From NCBI GenBank assembly GCA_003694825.1, contig RFJS01000516.1:1-11653 (forward strand): DNA of 11,653 nt, written 5' to 3'. This DNA is from Verrucomicrobiota bacterium. GTDB lineage: Bacteria > Verrucomicrobiota > Verrucomicrobiia > Opitutales > Opitutaceae. Below are positions 1-6,190 of the stretch, piece by piece (the stretch's first letter is position 1; every line of letters starts with the position of its first letter). The notes below the pieces were generated by a model that did not search any database, was not told the DNA's origin, and was given only the letters and a program-made list of their open reading frames with translations. The position numbers and the translations under genes are program-made.

Positions 1-79
1 CACCCGATATGAGAAACTCGCCTCTCGCTTCCTCGCATTGGTCATGCTCGCTTCCATCTGTGATTGGTTCGCAAGATAG
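1..79 (+). CDS. IS5-family transposase, C-terminal end (partial, cut by window edge)
   Basis: Reading from base 2, the frame gives TRYEKLASRFLALVMLASIC, then DWFAR and a TAG stop at 77-79. This is the typical C-terminus of IS5-group DDE transposases, whose last residues follow a pattern like TRYDKLA..FLA.V.LAS...W. Only 25 codons lie in the window, so no catalytic residue can be checked and intactness is unknown. The family call rests on recognising this tail and on the terminal-repeat-like sequence that follows the stop. The enzyme would catalyse cut-and-paste transposition of its own element. Moderate confidence, because the evidence is a short tail. Confidence 0.6.
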   Translation, partial: TRYEKLASRFLALVMLASICDWFAR

Positions 80-80
80 G

Positions 81-98
81 TTTTCGAACACACCCTAG
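81..98. repeat. Candidate right terminal inverted repeat of the IS5-type element
   Basis: TTTTCGAACACACCC (81-95) begins two bases after the transposase stop and is followed by TAG. Elements of the IS5 family often end just after the transposase gene, and some subgroups duplicate a TNA target. The TAG at 96-98 would fit such a duplication. The left end lies outside the window, so neither the inverted repeat nor the duplication can be confirmed here. Confidence 0.4.
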
Positions 99-130
99 CC
101 TCTCGCCGTCGGCCTGTGGGGCCGCAAAAA

Positions 131-155
131 GGGGCAGGCTTTGTAGATTGTGGTT
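131..155 (+). repeat. Left arm of inverted repeat flanking the RAYT relic
   Basis: The 25-bp segment starting GGGGCAGGCTTTGT matches the reverse complement of 585-609 at 21 of 25 positions; the outermost 14 bases match at 13. The pair brackets the decayed transposase gene. GTCAGGCTTTGT-type ends flanking Y1/REP transposase genes are a layout I recognise from other bacteria, so this is probably the end of the mobile or mobilised unit. Confidence 0.6.
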
Positions 156-189
156 GGCCTGTTGATCGCTTGCGTTTCGAGTGCGGGCA

Positions 190-525
190 ATGGCTCGGAC
201 CGCTGAGGCTGGAGAGTGGGGGCCCTTTACCCTGTGTTCAATGGGCTCTTGTGGTCATGTCGCGGCTTTGCCGCACGGTAGCGGAAACTACCGCGGAGCG
301 ATCTTCCGTTCTGACAATACCACGGCGGCATTCCCCAAGTGTCTCAGCGAGGCGTGCGAGAAGAGCGGCAGGGGACTGCTTCCCTGGTGCATCATGTCCA
401 ACCACGACCACCTTGCGGTGGAAACCCCGCAGGGCTGCCTTGTGGCGGCCATGCAGTGGCTCCAGGGCACCTTTGCGACACGTTTCAATCGATTGCGTCG
501 ACCCAACGGGCATCGATTCCTGAGC
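190..525 (+). pseudogene. REP-associated tyrosine transposase (RAYT, Y1/IS200-like), frameshifted and truncated
   Basis: An intact RAYT starts like MARPLRLE..GALYHVMSRGNYRR.IF. Here MAR begins at ATG 190, but an extra base shifts PLRLE into the next frame. ALY and VMSR are split by insertions, and GNYRGAIF returns to the first frame near 281. From there the frame runs through ACEKSG, the HUH motif MSNHDHLAVETP, and MQWLQGTFATRFNRLR. It then breaks at GHRF and stops at 529-531, where a normal protein reads GHLFQGRY. The C-terminal half, with the catalytic tyrosine, is missing. RAYTs are single-strand DNA transposases that process REP palindromes. This copy has at least two frame disruptions plus a 3' truncation, so it is dead. 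It lies inside a 25-bp imperfect inverted repeat, with REP-like palindromes just outside. Confidence 0.85.
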
Positions 526-584
526 CCCTGAAAGCGCCTGGCAGCGCAAGCCGGATGCGCAAATTGGCCAGGCTGCTGAAGTGA

Positions 585-609
585 AACCGCAAACGACAAA
601 GCCTGACCC
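585..609 (-). repeat. Right arm of inverted repeat flanking the RAYT relic
   Basis: The segment ends in ACAAAGCCTGACCC. Its reverse complement matches 131-155 at 21 of 25 positions, with mismatches at repeat positions 4, 15, 17 and 21. Together the arms delimit a 479-bp unit (131-609) holding the transposase remnant. The gap from the pseudogene stop to this arm is short, consistent with an internal deletion that removed the 3' half of the gene but kept the end. Confidence 0.6.
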
Positions 610-615
610 TGTGCT

Positions 616-655
616 GCGGGCACCGCCGTGCCGAACCCGCGGGACTCGCTCCCGC
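616..655. repeat. REP-like tandem palindromes next to the RAYT relic
   Basis: Three dyads are nested or adjacent: GCGGG (616-620) with CCCGC (636-640), GGCAC (619-623) with GTGCC (628-632), and GCGGGA (639-644) with TCCCGC (650-655). On the minus strand the last reads GCGGGAGCGAGTCCCGC, which has the GGGAGC...CCGC form common in bacterial REP sequences. Its position directly beside a RAYT remnant supports a REP interpretation. Copy number elsewhere in the genome is unknown. Confidence 0.45.
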
Positions 656-689
656 GCTTCCGCCGCTGGCGAGGGGAAGGAGCGCAAAG

Positions 690-720
690 AAAAACCCGCC
701 GGAAATCCCGGCGGGTTTTT
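690..720 (-). terminator. Rho-independent terminator, bidirectional in form
   Basis: AAAAACCCGCCGG (690-702) pairs perfectly with CCGGCGGGTTTTT (708-720) around a 5-nt loop: 8 G:C-rich pairs flanked by A/T runs on both sides. It lies 29 bp past the stop of the minus-strand DUF481 gene and gives a T-tract on that strand. The A-run on the other side would also stop plus-strand transcription from the mobile-element region. Confidence 0.9.
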
Positions 721-749
721 CTGATGCGGCAAGGGCGTCGCAGGGCCGG

Positions 750-1811
750 TCAGTTCCAGGTGAAGACCAGCGAGGAGAAATAGAGGGTATCCAGCTCATC
801 GAGTCCGCTCGGCGGCTTGCTGGTGTAGTCGTTCTCGATGCCGAGGCGGAGGCTCCAGGCGCCGCTCGCCTTGAGCGGGAGATCGAGCGTGGAGCGGTGG
901 GTGATGACGTAGTTGGCGAAGTCATCGAAGGAGGGGGTGTAGCTCAGGAGGTTGACCATCTTGCCCCAGTTGAACTCGTAGGCGTGGATGAGCCCGAAAT
1001 CAGCGCCGACGGATTTGAAGTCGGTGTTGTCGTTGTAATTCTCGAAGCGGTAGCTGAGACCGGCGCGCACCTCGAGGTTCTGCCGCTCGGTCTTGATCCA
1101 GTTGTAGCCGAAACCGGCCGCACTCTGGGAGCGCATGTCGATGTCTTTGACCCGGTCGAAACTCAGGGTGCTCTTCGCATACCAATAGAGTTTGTCGGAG
1201 ACGTTGTTGGAGTAGTCGACGCCGACGCTGCCGTCGTCCTGGCTGGTTTCGTCGTTCTCCTCCGCCTGGCCGAGGGTGGCGAAGAAGGCGAGGCGGTCAT
1301 TGGGTCCTTTGAGCACGGCGGAACCGCTGAAGCCGACGAAGAACCGGTCGCTGTTACCGGTGCGGCCATTGAGATCAAAGGCGACATTGTAGGTCCATTT
1401 GCGGCGCTGGGCCTCGATCTCGCGCTCGGCCGGCGTCTGGTCGCCGGGGCGCCAGATCTCCTTGATCTCGGTCACCGAGGTCTGCATCGCGCCGCTGGGA
1501 CCGCTGACGCGAACGGCGGAACCGGCGGTCTCGATACGGCCGCGGACCGTGTCGCCTTCGGGCAGGGCGACGAAAACAGCGTCGTCCGTGGTGATGGCGG
1601 CGATCTGCGCCTGGTCGATTTCGATAACGCCGGCGAAGTCGGTTTCGATTCGGATCTTGCCGTCGCGCGAGGCGAGGACGGTGCCCTGAATGGTCGAGCC
1701 ATTCAGGGTTTCAATGGTATCGGCATACAGGGAAGCGCCGAAGGCGATCAGGCCGGCGAGGCCGGTGACGGCGACAGACCGGATGATCTTGAACATATGC
1801 ATCGGATTCAT
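750..1811 (-). CDS. DUF481-family outer-membrane beta-barrel protein
   Basis: The 353-aa product starts with a signal peptide: basic MFKIIR, a hydrophobic core at about 12-28, and likely cleavage after SLYA (27-30). Residues 31-120 hold two tandem beta-rich units, each with a GxT.xG.. turn followed by an I/V-rich strand: DTIETLNGSTIQG at 31-43 and EGDTVRGRIE at 85-94. Residues about 138-353 alternate polar and aromatic residues in strands, as in DUF481 (YdiY-like) barrels, and the chain ends in VFTWN with an aromatic near the C-terminus, as outer-membrane barrels often do. The location is therefore probably the outer membrane; the function is unknown. It is monocistronic, diverges from the M32 peptidase gene and is followed by a strong terminator. 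In-frame ATGs at codons 1, 4 and 6 make the exact start uncertain; the only upstream purine run, AGAG, is weak. Confidence 0.8.
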   Translation of the reverse strand: MNPMHMFKIIRSVAVTGLAGLIAFGASLYADTIETLNGSTIQGTVLASRDGKIRIETDFAGVIEIDQAQIAAITTDDAVFVALPEGDTVRGRIETAGSAVRVSGPSGAMQTSVTEIKEIWRPGDQTPAEREIEAQRRKWTYNVAFDLNGRTGNSDRFFVGFSGSAVLKGPNDRLAFFATLGQAEENDETSQDDGSVGVDYSNNVSDKLYWYAKSTLSFDRVKDIDMRSQSAAGFGYNWIKTERQNLEVRAGLSYRFENYNDNTDFKSVGADFGLIHAYEFNWGKMVNLLSYTPSFDDFANYVITHRSTLDLPLKASGAWSLRLGIENDYTSKPPSGLDELDTLYFSSLVFTWN

Positions 1812-2019
1812 GGTTACGTGTTCTCTACTGGCTGGTGGCCGAAACGCATTCCGGCCGGGTGTCGGGTGAACCGATCACAGCGGTTTCCCGGCAGCAAGCC
1901 TATTGGCGGGTTCACTCTACGGTAAAGCCTGTATGAGCGGGGTTGGTGTTGTATTCGCCGGTTTGCCCCGACCGCGGGTGAGTCTTGCCTCGGTTCGCCG
2001 GGCAAAGGACGCTGGTGCC

Positions 2020-3525
2020 ATGAGTGATGCCGATATCCGCGCCCTCCGGGCGAAACTGAAACACCTCGATCTTCTTCAGTCGATCAACGGGCTTCTCGGC
2101 TGGGACGAGCAGGTCAACCTCCCGCCGGCGAGCGGCCCACGCCGCGCCGAGCAGCTTGCCGCGATGGCCGCGGTGATCCACGAGGCACAGGTGGATCCGG
2201 AACTGGGGAGGGTGCTCGAGCAGCTTGAAAACGCCGATGTGCCGCTCTCCGAGGATGAGCGTGTCATCCTCCAGTGGGCGCGGAGGGACTACGATCATGC
2301 CCGCCGGCTCCCGGAAGCCTTCGTGCGCCGCAAGGCCGCCCTCGAGAGCGAAGGCTTCCACGTGTGGCGCGAGGCCCGGAGCGCCAACGACTTCGGCCGT
2401 TTCGCGCCGGTGCTCGAGCAGCAGATCGCCCTGCTCAAGGAGGAGGCGGCCCTGCAGGGGATGGGAGATCGGCCCTACGACTACCTGCTCGACCAGTTCG
2501 ACCCGGGGCTGACCGAGGCCGATGTCGAGACCCTCTTCGCCGTGCTCAAGGCAGACCTCGTGCCCTTTGTCCGCGCGGTGGTCGACTCGCCGGTAAAGGC
2601 CCACCCGGAGAAGCTCCGCGGCCTGCCAGTCGAGGGACAGAATCGCTTCCTGCGCGAGGTCGTCGAGGCCATCGGATTCGACTTTGCGCGGGGCCGGATC
2701 GATGTGGCCGTCCATCCCTTTTGCTCCGGAGACGCCGCCGACACGCGCCTCACCACCCGCTTTTCCGAGGAGGAACCGCTCAGCTCGCTTTTCGGCGCCA
2801 TCCACGAGGCCGGACACGGGCTCTACGAGCAGGGGCTGCCTGTCGAACACCTCGGCACCGCGCTCGGCGAAGCCGTCGGCATGGCCGTGCACGAGTCGCA
2901 GAGCCGCATCTGGGAGAACCAGGTGGGCCGCGGCCGCGCTTTCTGGCAGCACTTCGAGCCGCGGTTCCGAGAGATCTTCGGCGAGCGCCTCGATGCGGTC
3001 AGCTCCGAGGAACTCTTCCTCGCGGTGAACGCGGTGGCGCTCACACCCATCCGCGTCGAGGCCGACGAGGTCACCTACAACCTGCACATCATCCTGCGCT
3101 TCGAGATGGAGCGGCGCCTTTTCGGCGGTGACGTGAAGATCGATGAGCTGCCGGGGCTCTGGAACGCGCTCACCCGCGAGCTCCTCGGGTTTGAGCCGGC
3201 CAGCGACGCCGAGGGCATTCTCCAGGACGTGCACTGGTCCTGCGGTCTGTTTGGCTACTTCCCCAGCTATTGCATCGGCAACATGGTCGCCGCCCAGCTC
3301 TGGAAAGCCATCCGCTCGCAGATGCCCGACATCGAGGCGGATTTCGCGCGCGGCGATTTCTCACGCATGCTCGGCTGGCTTCGTGAGCATGTCCATCGTC
3401 AGGGACGCCGCTACCGGACGAAGGAACTTGTACAAAAGGTAACTGGCGAAGCACTTTCGCCCGTCCACCTGATCGATTACCTCAAGGAGCGTTACGCGCC
3501 GCTCTACTTGCCGGAGGCCCGCTGA
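2020..3525 (+). CDS. M32-family zinc metallocarboxypeptidase (carboxypeptidase Taq type)
   Basis: The 501-aa protein matches the usual M32 length of about 500. Family motifs appear in order: HPF (232-234), DTRLT (241-245), the zinc-binding HEAGH (262-266), HESQSR (291-296) with E292 as the third zinc ligand 26 residues past H266, IRVEADEVTYNLH (344-356) and GYFPSY (412-417). All predicted metal ligands and the catalytic glutamate (E263) are present, so it should be active. It would remove C-terminal residues from peptides in the cytoplasm; there is no signal peptide. The ATG at 2020 is preferred because AAAGGA (2004-2009) lies 10 nt upstream and the protein then starts at the family's normal N-terminus. 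The open frame extends back to 1903 without family similarity. The stop overlaps the convergent YhbY-type gene by 22 bp. Confidence 0.95.
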   Translation: MSDADIRALRAKLKHLDLLQSINGLLGWDEQVNLPPASGPRRAEQLAAMAAVIHEAQVDPELGRVLEQLENADVPLSEDERVILQWARRDYDHARRLPEAFVRRKAALESEGFHVWREARSANDFGRFAPVLEQQIALLKEEAALQGMGDRPYDYLLDQFDPGLTEADVETLFAVLKADLVPFVRAVVDSPVKAHPEKLRGLPVEGQNRFLREVVEAIGFDFARGRIDVAVHPFCSGDAADTRLTTRFSEEEPLSSLFGAIHEAGHGLYEQGLPVEHLGTALGEAVGMAVHESQSRIWENQVGRGRAFWQHFEPRFREIFGERLDAVSSEELFLAVNAVALTPIRVEADEVTYNLHIILRFEMERRLFGGDVKIDELPGLWNALTRELLGFEPASDAEGILQDVHWSCGLFGYFPSYCIGNMVAAQLWKAIRSQMPDIEADFARGDFSRMLGWLREHVHRQGRRYRTKELVQKVTGEALSPVHLIDYLKERYAPLYLPEAR

Positions 3526-3866
3526 AGCGTCCGGCTGGAGCCGGCTCCCACGAGCTCGCCCTCGGGCTCTTCCGGAATCGTGATCTTCCGGTCTTCCGGG
3601 TTCGCCGCCTGTTTGTAGAACAGCGCGGTGTGCCCGACCATGCCCGCCATAAAGGCGCCGGACTGCTCGGCAATGGCCGCGGCCATTGCGTCTTTCTCGT
3701 CCTTCAGCTTGAAGTGCGTGAACTTCACCTTGATCAGTTCCTCGCGCTCGAAAGCGCGGAAAACTTCTTCCATGACCGCGGGGGTCACGCCGCCCTTGCC
3801 GACGATCACCGCCGGGTCGAGAGCCTTTCCAAGCGTTCTCAGGTATGCTTTTTGAAATCCTTTCAT
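3504..3866 (-). CDS. yhbY: YhbY/CRM-domain RNA-binding protein with REP-derived C-terminal tail
   Basis: The 120-aa product carries a complete CRM domain. It starts FQKAYLRTLGKAL (4-16), has the RNA-contacting loop GKGGVT (23-28), the ELIKVKF strand (43-49), and the closing GHTALFYK (78-85). YhbY proteins associate with pre-50S ribosomal particles and are thought to help assembly. The E. coli protein is about 97 aa; here residues after about 100 are an extra tail. Codons 106-112 of the tail (VGAGSSR) coincide with the REP-like palindrome at 3531-3548. The start at 3866 lacks a Shine-Dalgarno sequence, but no better in-frame ATG, GTG or TTG is seen just upstream. The frame stays open much further upstream, but that part is antisense to the aldo/keto reductase gene and not part of this protein. 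Confidence 0.88.
   Translation of the reverse strand: MKGFQKAYLRTLGKALDPAVIVGKGGVTPAVMEEVFRAFEREELIKVKFTHFKLKDEKDAMAAAIAEQSGAFMAGMVGHTALFYKQAANPEDRKITIPEEPEGELVGAGSSRTLQRASGK
3531..3548. repeat. REP-like palindrome inside the 3' end of yhbY
   Basis: CCGGCT (3531-3536) and AGCCGG (3539-3544) form one dyad. GGAGCCGGCTCC (3537-3548) is a perfect 12-bp palindrome overlapping it. On the minus strand it reads GTGGGAGCCGGCTCCAGCCG, close in form to REP sequences of other bacteria. It lies 5 bp after the M32 stop and within the yhbY coding tail, where it could also act as a hairpin for the convergent transcripts. Confidence 0.5.
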
Positions 3867-4175
3867 TTCTGACGGAGGCAGTCTGATAGGGGTAAATCCC
3901 GAAATGCTCAAGGCTTCGGATGAGCCAGGCTGTCTTTGGCCGGGGTTTACTATTCGAAAATGTTGCCGGACAGATGCGCAACATGCTGGTAATAAACGGC
4001 TAATGGATTCGGTCGCCTTGCCTGAAAAATTTTTGTTCAGGTGCACTTCTTTCTTGCCCGACCCCGGCCGAGTGCATCGCGGTGCGCCTTCCGGGCGCCT
4101 GCCGCGCTCGAAAACCCGGGTGTTTGCGGGTTGTCCGGAGGGCGGATCCCGTTTCGTTGTCACGCTTTGAAAACC
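3867..4175. other. Divergent intergenic region with several dyads
   Basis: This 309-bp stretch lies between the starts of yhbY (minus) and the aldo/keto reductase gene (plus). I see no gene in it. It holds ATGTTGC (3960-3966) with GCAACAT (3978-3984) inside a looser GTTTA / TAAAC pair (3945-3949 / 3993-3997). It also has CCTGAA / TTCAGG (4021-4026 / 4036-4041), GCGCC / GGCGC (4084-4088 / 4094-4098) and AACCCG / CGGGTT (4113-4118 / 4127-4132). Promoters for both genes must lie here, but no convincing -35/-10 pair could be picked by eye. The reading frame running into the reductase from 4041 does not resemble a protein. Confidence 0.5.
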
Positions 4176-5156
4176 ATGAAATATCGACCGTTTGGAAAAT
4201 CGGGCCGTGAGGTCTCGGAGATCGGCTTTGGCGCCTGGGCCATCGGAGGCGGCTGGGGTCCGCAGGCGGAGGCCGATTCGCTCGCCGCGCTGCGTCGCGC
4301 CCTGGAACTCGGCGTCAACTTCATCGACACCGCCGCGGGTTACGGCAACGGCAAGAGCGAGCGCACCATCGCCGAAGTGCTCGCCGGTCTCGACGATCCC
4401 TCGGCCATCACTGTCGCCACGAAAACCCCGCCGACTCCCGGCATCTGGCCGCCCTCGCCCTACTGCGACATGGACGAGCGCTACCCCGAGAAATACCTGC
4501 GCGAAAACGTCGCCGAGCGCATGGAAATGCTCCGCACCGACCGGATCGACATCCTCCAGCTCCATACCTGGACCCGCGCCTGGAACCGCGACCCCAGGCC
4601 ATTCCGGACGCTGCGCAAACTCCAGGAAGAGGGGAAAATCGGCCTTGTCGGCGTCTCCACGCCGGAGCACGACCAGAACGCCGTCATCGATCTCATCCGC
4701 AACGGCTGGATCGACTCCGTGCAGCTCATCTACAACCTCTTCGAGCAGGAGCCGGCGGCCGAGCTGCTCGATACCGCGGCCGAACACGGGGTCGGCGTCA
4801 TCGTCCGCGTGCCCTTCGACGAAGGCTCCCTCACCGGCAAGTTCACCCCGGAAACGGTCTTTCCCGAAGATGATTTTCGCCGCAACTACTTCGCGGGGGA
4901 CCGCCTCGAGCGCTGTATCCGGCGTGTCGATGCCATCCGTGAAGATCTGCGCGACTCGGGCTACACGCTGCCCCAGGCCGCGCTGAAATTCATCCTCGCT
5001 CACCCGGCGGTCAGCGTCGTCATCCCCGGCATGCGCAATGCGCTGCAGGCCGGGCTGAACTGCTCGGTTTCCGAACTGCCGGATCTGCCGGAACCGCTCC
5101 TGCGGCGGCTGCGGCGACACAACTGGCGCCGCGCTTTCTGGTATTCGGGCAAGTAG
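4176..5156 (+). CDS. Aldo/keto reductase (NAD(P)H-dependent oxidoreductase)
   Basis: The 326-aa protein has the (beta/alpha)8 AKR layout. It starts MKYRPFGKSGREVSEIGFGA, then GVNFIDTAAGYGNGKSE (46-62). The catalytic tetrad is intact: D51, Y56, K83 (TVATK) and H130 (LQLH). The cofactor-binding end VVIPGMRN (281-288) is present. These enzymes reduce aldehydes and ketones, or oxidise alcohols, in the cytoplasm using NAD(P)H; the true substrate cannot be inferred. The start at 4176 is chosen because family similarity begins there; no Shine-Dalgarno sequence precedes it. The gene is probably transcribed alone: 309 bp of divergent intergenic DNA lies upstream and a hairpin plus T-rich tract follows at 5304-5346. 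Its proximity to the sugar-related operon is suggestive only. Confidence 0.93.
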   Translation: MKYRPFGKSGREVSEIGFGAWAIGGGWGPQAEADSLAALRRALELGVNFIDTAAGYGNGKSERTIAEVLAGLDDPSAITVATKTPPTPGIWPPSPYCDMDERYPEKYLRENVAERMEMLRTDRIDILQLHTWTRAWNRDPRPFRTLRKLQEEGKIGLVGVSTPEHDQNAVIDLIRNGWIDSVQLIYNLFEQEPAAELLDTAAEHGVGVIVRVPFDEGSLTGKFTPETVFPEDDFRRNYFAGDRLERCIRRVDAIREDLRDSGYTLPQAALKFILAHPAVSVVIPGMRNALQAGLNCSVSELPDLPEPLLRRLRRHNWRRAFWYSGK

Positions 5157-5362
5157 GGCGCTGCCCGGCATCGGGCCACCCTTCCAGACGGCCAATCCGT
5201 GCCGCCGCGGGCCGGAGCGGCGGATTCAAACGAACCGGCCGGACCAGCCGGGATGAGCTGATGCATCCGCCTTGAAGTGCTCCGGCCCGGATGCTTCTCT
5301 GGCGGCTCCGCGCGACCCCTTCGGCGGAGCCTTTTCGTTCTCTTCTGATTACCGAAACCCCG
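5157..5362. other. Hairpin-rich intergenic region between aldo/keto reductase and DUF1080 genes
   Basis: No gene is seen in these 206 bp. Three stem-loops stand in a row: CCGCCG / CGGCGG (5202-5207 / 5218-5223), GCATCCG / CGGATGC (5263-5269 / 5288-5294), and the terminator stem at 5304-5331. An ATG at 5291 is in frame with the DUF1080 gene but would put 24 residues before a clear signal peptide. Any promoter for the downstream operon should lie here; none is obvious. Confidence 0.5.
5304..5346 (+). terminator. Probable rho-independent terminator after the aldo/keto reductase gene
   Basis: GGCTCCGC (5304-5311) pairs perfectly with GCGGAGCC (5324-5331) across a 12-nt loop. TTTTCGTTCTCTTCT (5332-5346) follows: T-rich though not a pure T-run. 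It lies about 150 bp after the reductase stop and only 16 bp before the next start codon, so it could instead work as a leader attenuator for the DUF1080 operon. Confidence 0.6.
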
Positions 5363-6163
5363 ATGAAACACACACGCCTCATTAGCTTGCTGATCCCCGT
5401 CCTTGCCGCCGGCCTGGCCGGCCACGCCGCCGACGACGAGCAGGACAAGCTCCCGCCGCACGAATTCACCGAATACTGGGAGCCCGTGCCCCCCGTCGTC
5501 AGCGCCCCGGAGGGCGGCATCCCCTCCGATGCGATCGTCCTCTTCGACGGCACCGACCTCGACGAATGGGAGATGGTCGACGAGCGGGCCCGGCCCTGGA
5601 TCGTCGCCGACGGCGCCATGACCGTCGCCCCGCAGGAAAAGATCGGCGAGAAGCGGATCAACGGCGACATCCGCACCAAACGGGCTTTCGGCGACTGCCA
5701 GCTGCACATCGAATTCCGCACGCCGCCCGACGATGACGGCAAGAGCCAGGGCAAGGGCAACAGCGGCGTCTTCCTCATGGGGCTCTACGAGCTGCAGGTT
5801 CTCGATTCGTATCAAAACGCCACCTACGTCAACGGCCAGGCCGGGTCCATCTACAAGCAGCACCCGCCGCTGGTCAACGCCAGCCGCCCCGCCGGCGAGT
5901 GGCAGACCTACGACATCATCTTCATGGCGCCGCGCTTCGACGAGGAGGGAAACCTCATCCGCCCGGGCCGCATGACGGCTCTGCACAACGGCGTGCTCGT
6001 GCAGCACTTCGCCCTCATCTACGGACCGACCGCCTGGCGCGGGCTCCCCAAATACCATCCGCATCCGGCGAAGCTTCCCCTCATGCTTCAGGACCACGGC
6101 GACCGCGTCTCCTACCGCAATATCTGGATACGCGAACTCAACCTCCCGTCGCCCGAACTTTGA
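5363..6163 (+). CDS. Secreted DUF1080 protein (3-keto-disaccharide hydrolase family)
   Basis: The 266-aa protein starts with a signal peptide (MKHTR, hydrophobic 7-20, likely cut after AGHA at about 22), so it should be exported. The mature part has the DUF1080/PF06439 concanavalin-like features: IVLFDGTDLDEWE (58-70), a GNSGVFLMGLYELQVLDSY stretch (132-150), GEWQTYDIIF (178-187) and the closing LQDHGD..SYRNIWIREL (242-259). Members of the family hydrolyse 3-keto-glycosides or are linked to carbohydrate breakdown, and they are greatly expanded in Verrucomicrobiota and Planctomycetota. The start at 5363 is set by the signal peptide; no Shine-Dalgarno sequence is seen. It is probably the first gene of a three-gene operon, with 27 bp to the deacetylase gene. 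The exact glycan is unknown. Confidence 0.9.
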   Translation: MKHTRLISLLIPVLAAGLAGHAADDEQDKLPPHEFTEYWEPVPPVVSAPEGGIPSDAIVLFDGTDLDEWEMVDERARPWIVADGAMTVAPQEKIGEKRINGDIRTKRAFGDCQLHIEFRTPPDDDGKSQGKGNSGVFLMGLYELQVLDSYQNATYVNGQAGSIYKQHPPLVNASRPAGEWQTYDIIFMAPRFDEEGNLIRPGRMTALHNGVLVQHFALIYGPTAWRGLPKYHPHPAKLPLMLQDHGDRVSYRNIWIRELNLPSPEL

Positions 6164-6190
6164 GCGGCCCGCGGCCTCGCCATCCCGCCC

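Noticed and set aside
1866..1915. GTGAACC / GGTTCAC inverted repeat (1866-1872 / 1909-1915) as an operator
   Set aside because: Only 7 bp with a 36-bp gap; in a region of this size such a match is expected by chance.
897..1925. 342-codon plus-strand frame opposite the DUF481 gene
   Set aside because: Biased Val/Gly/Glu/Asp composition with no domain; the minus strand carries a signal peptide, a barrel and a terminator.
1903..2019. Upstream extension of the M32 carboxypeptidase
   Set aside because: No family similarity before the ATG at 2020, which has an AAAGGA site at good spacing and yields the normal family length.
3867..5195. Long N-terminal extension of the yhbY frame
   Set aside because: The CRM domain begins right after the ATG at 3866; the extension is antisense to the aldo/keto reductase and is not protein-like.
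5291..5362. ATG 5291 as the start of the DUF1080 protein
   Set aside because: It would place 24 residues, encoded by the terminator hairpin, in front of a clean signal peptide.
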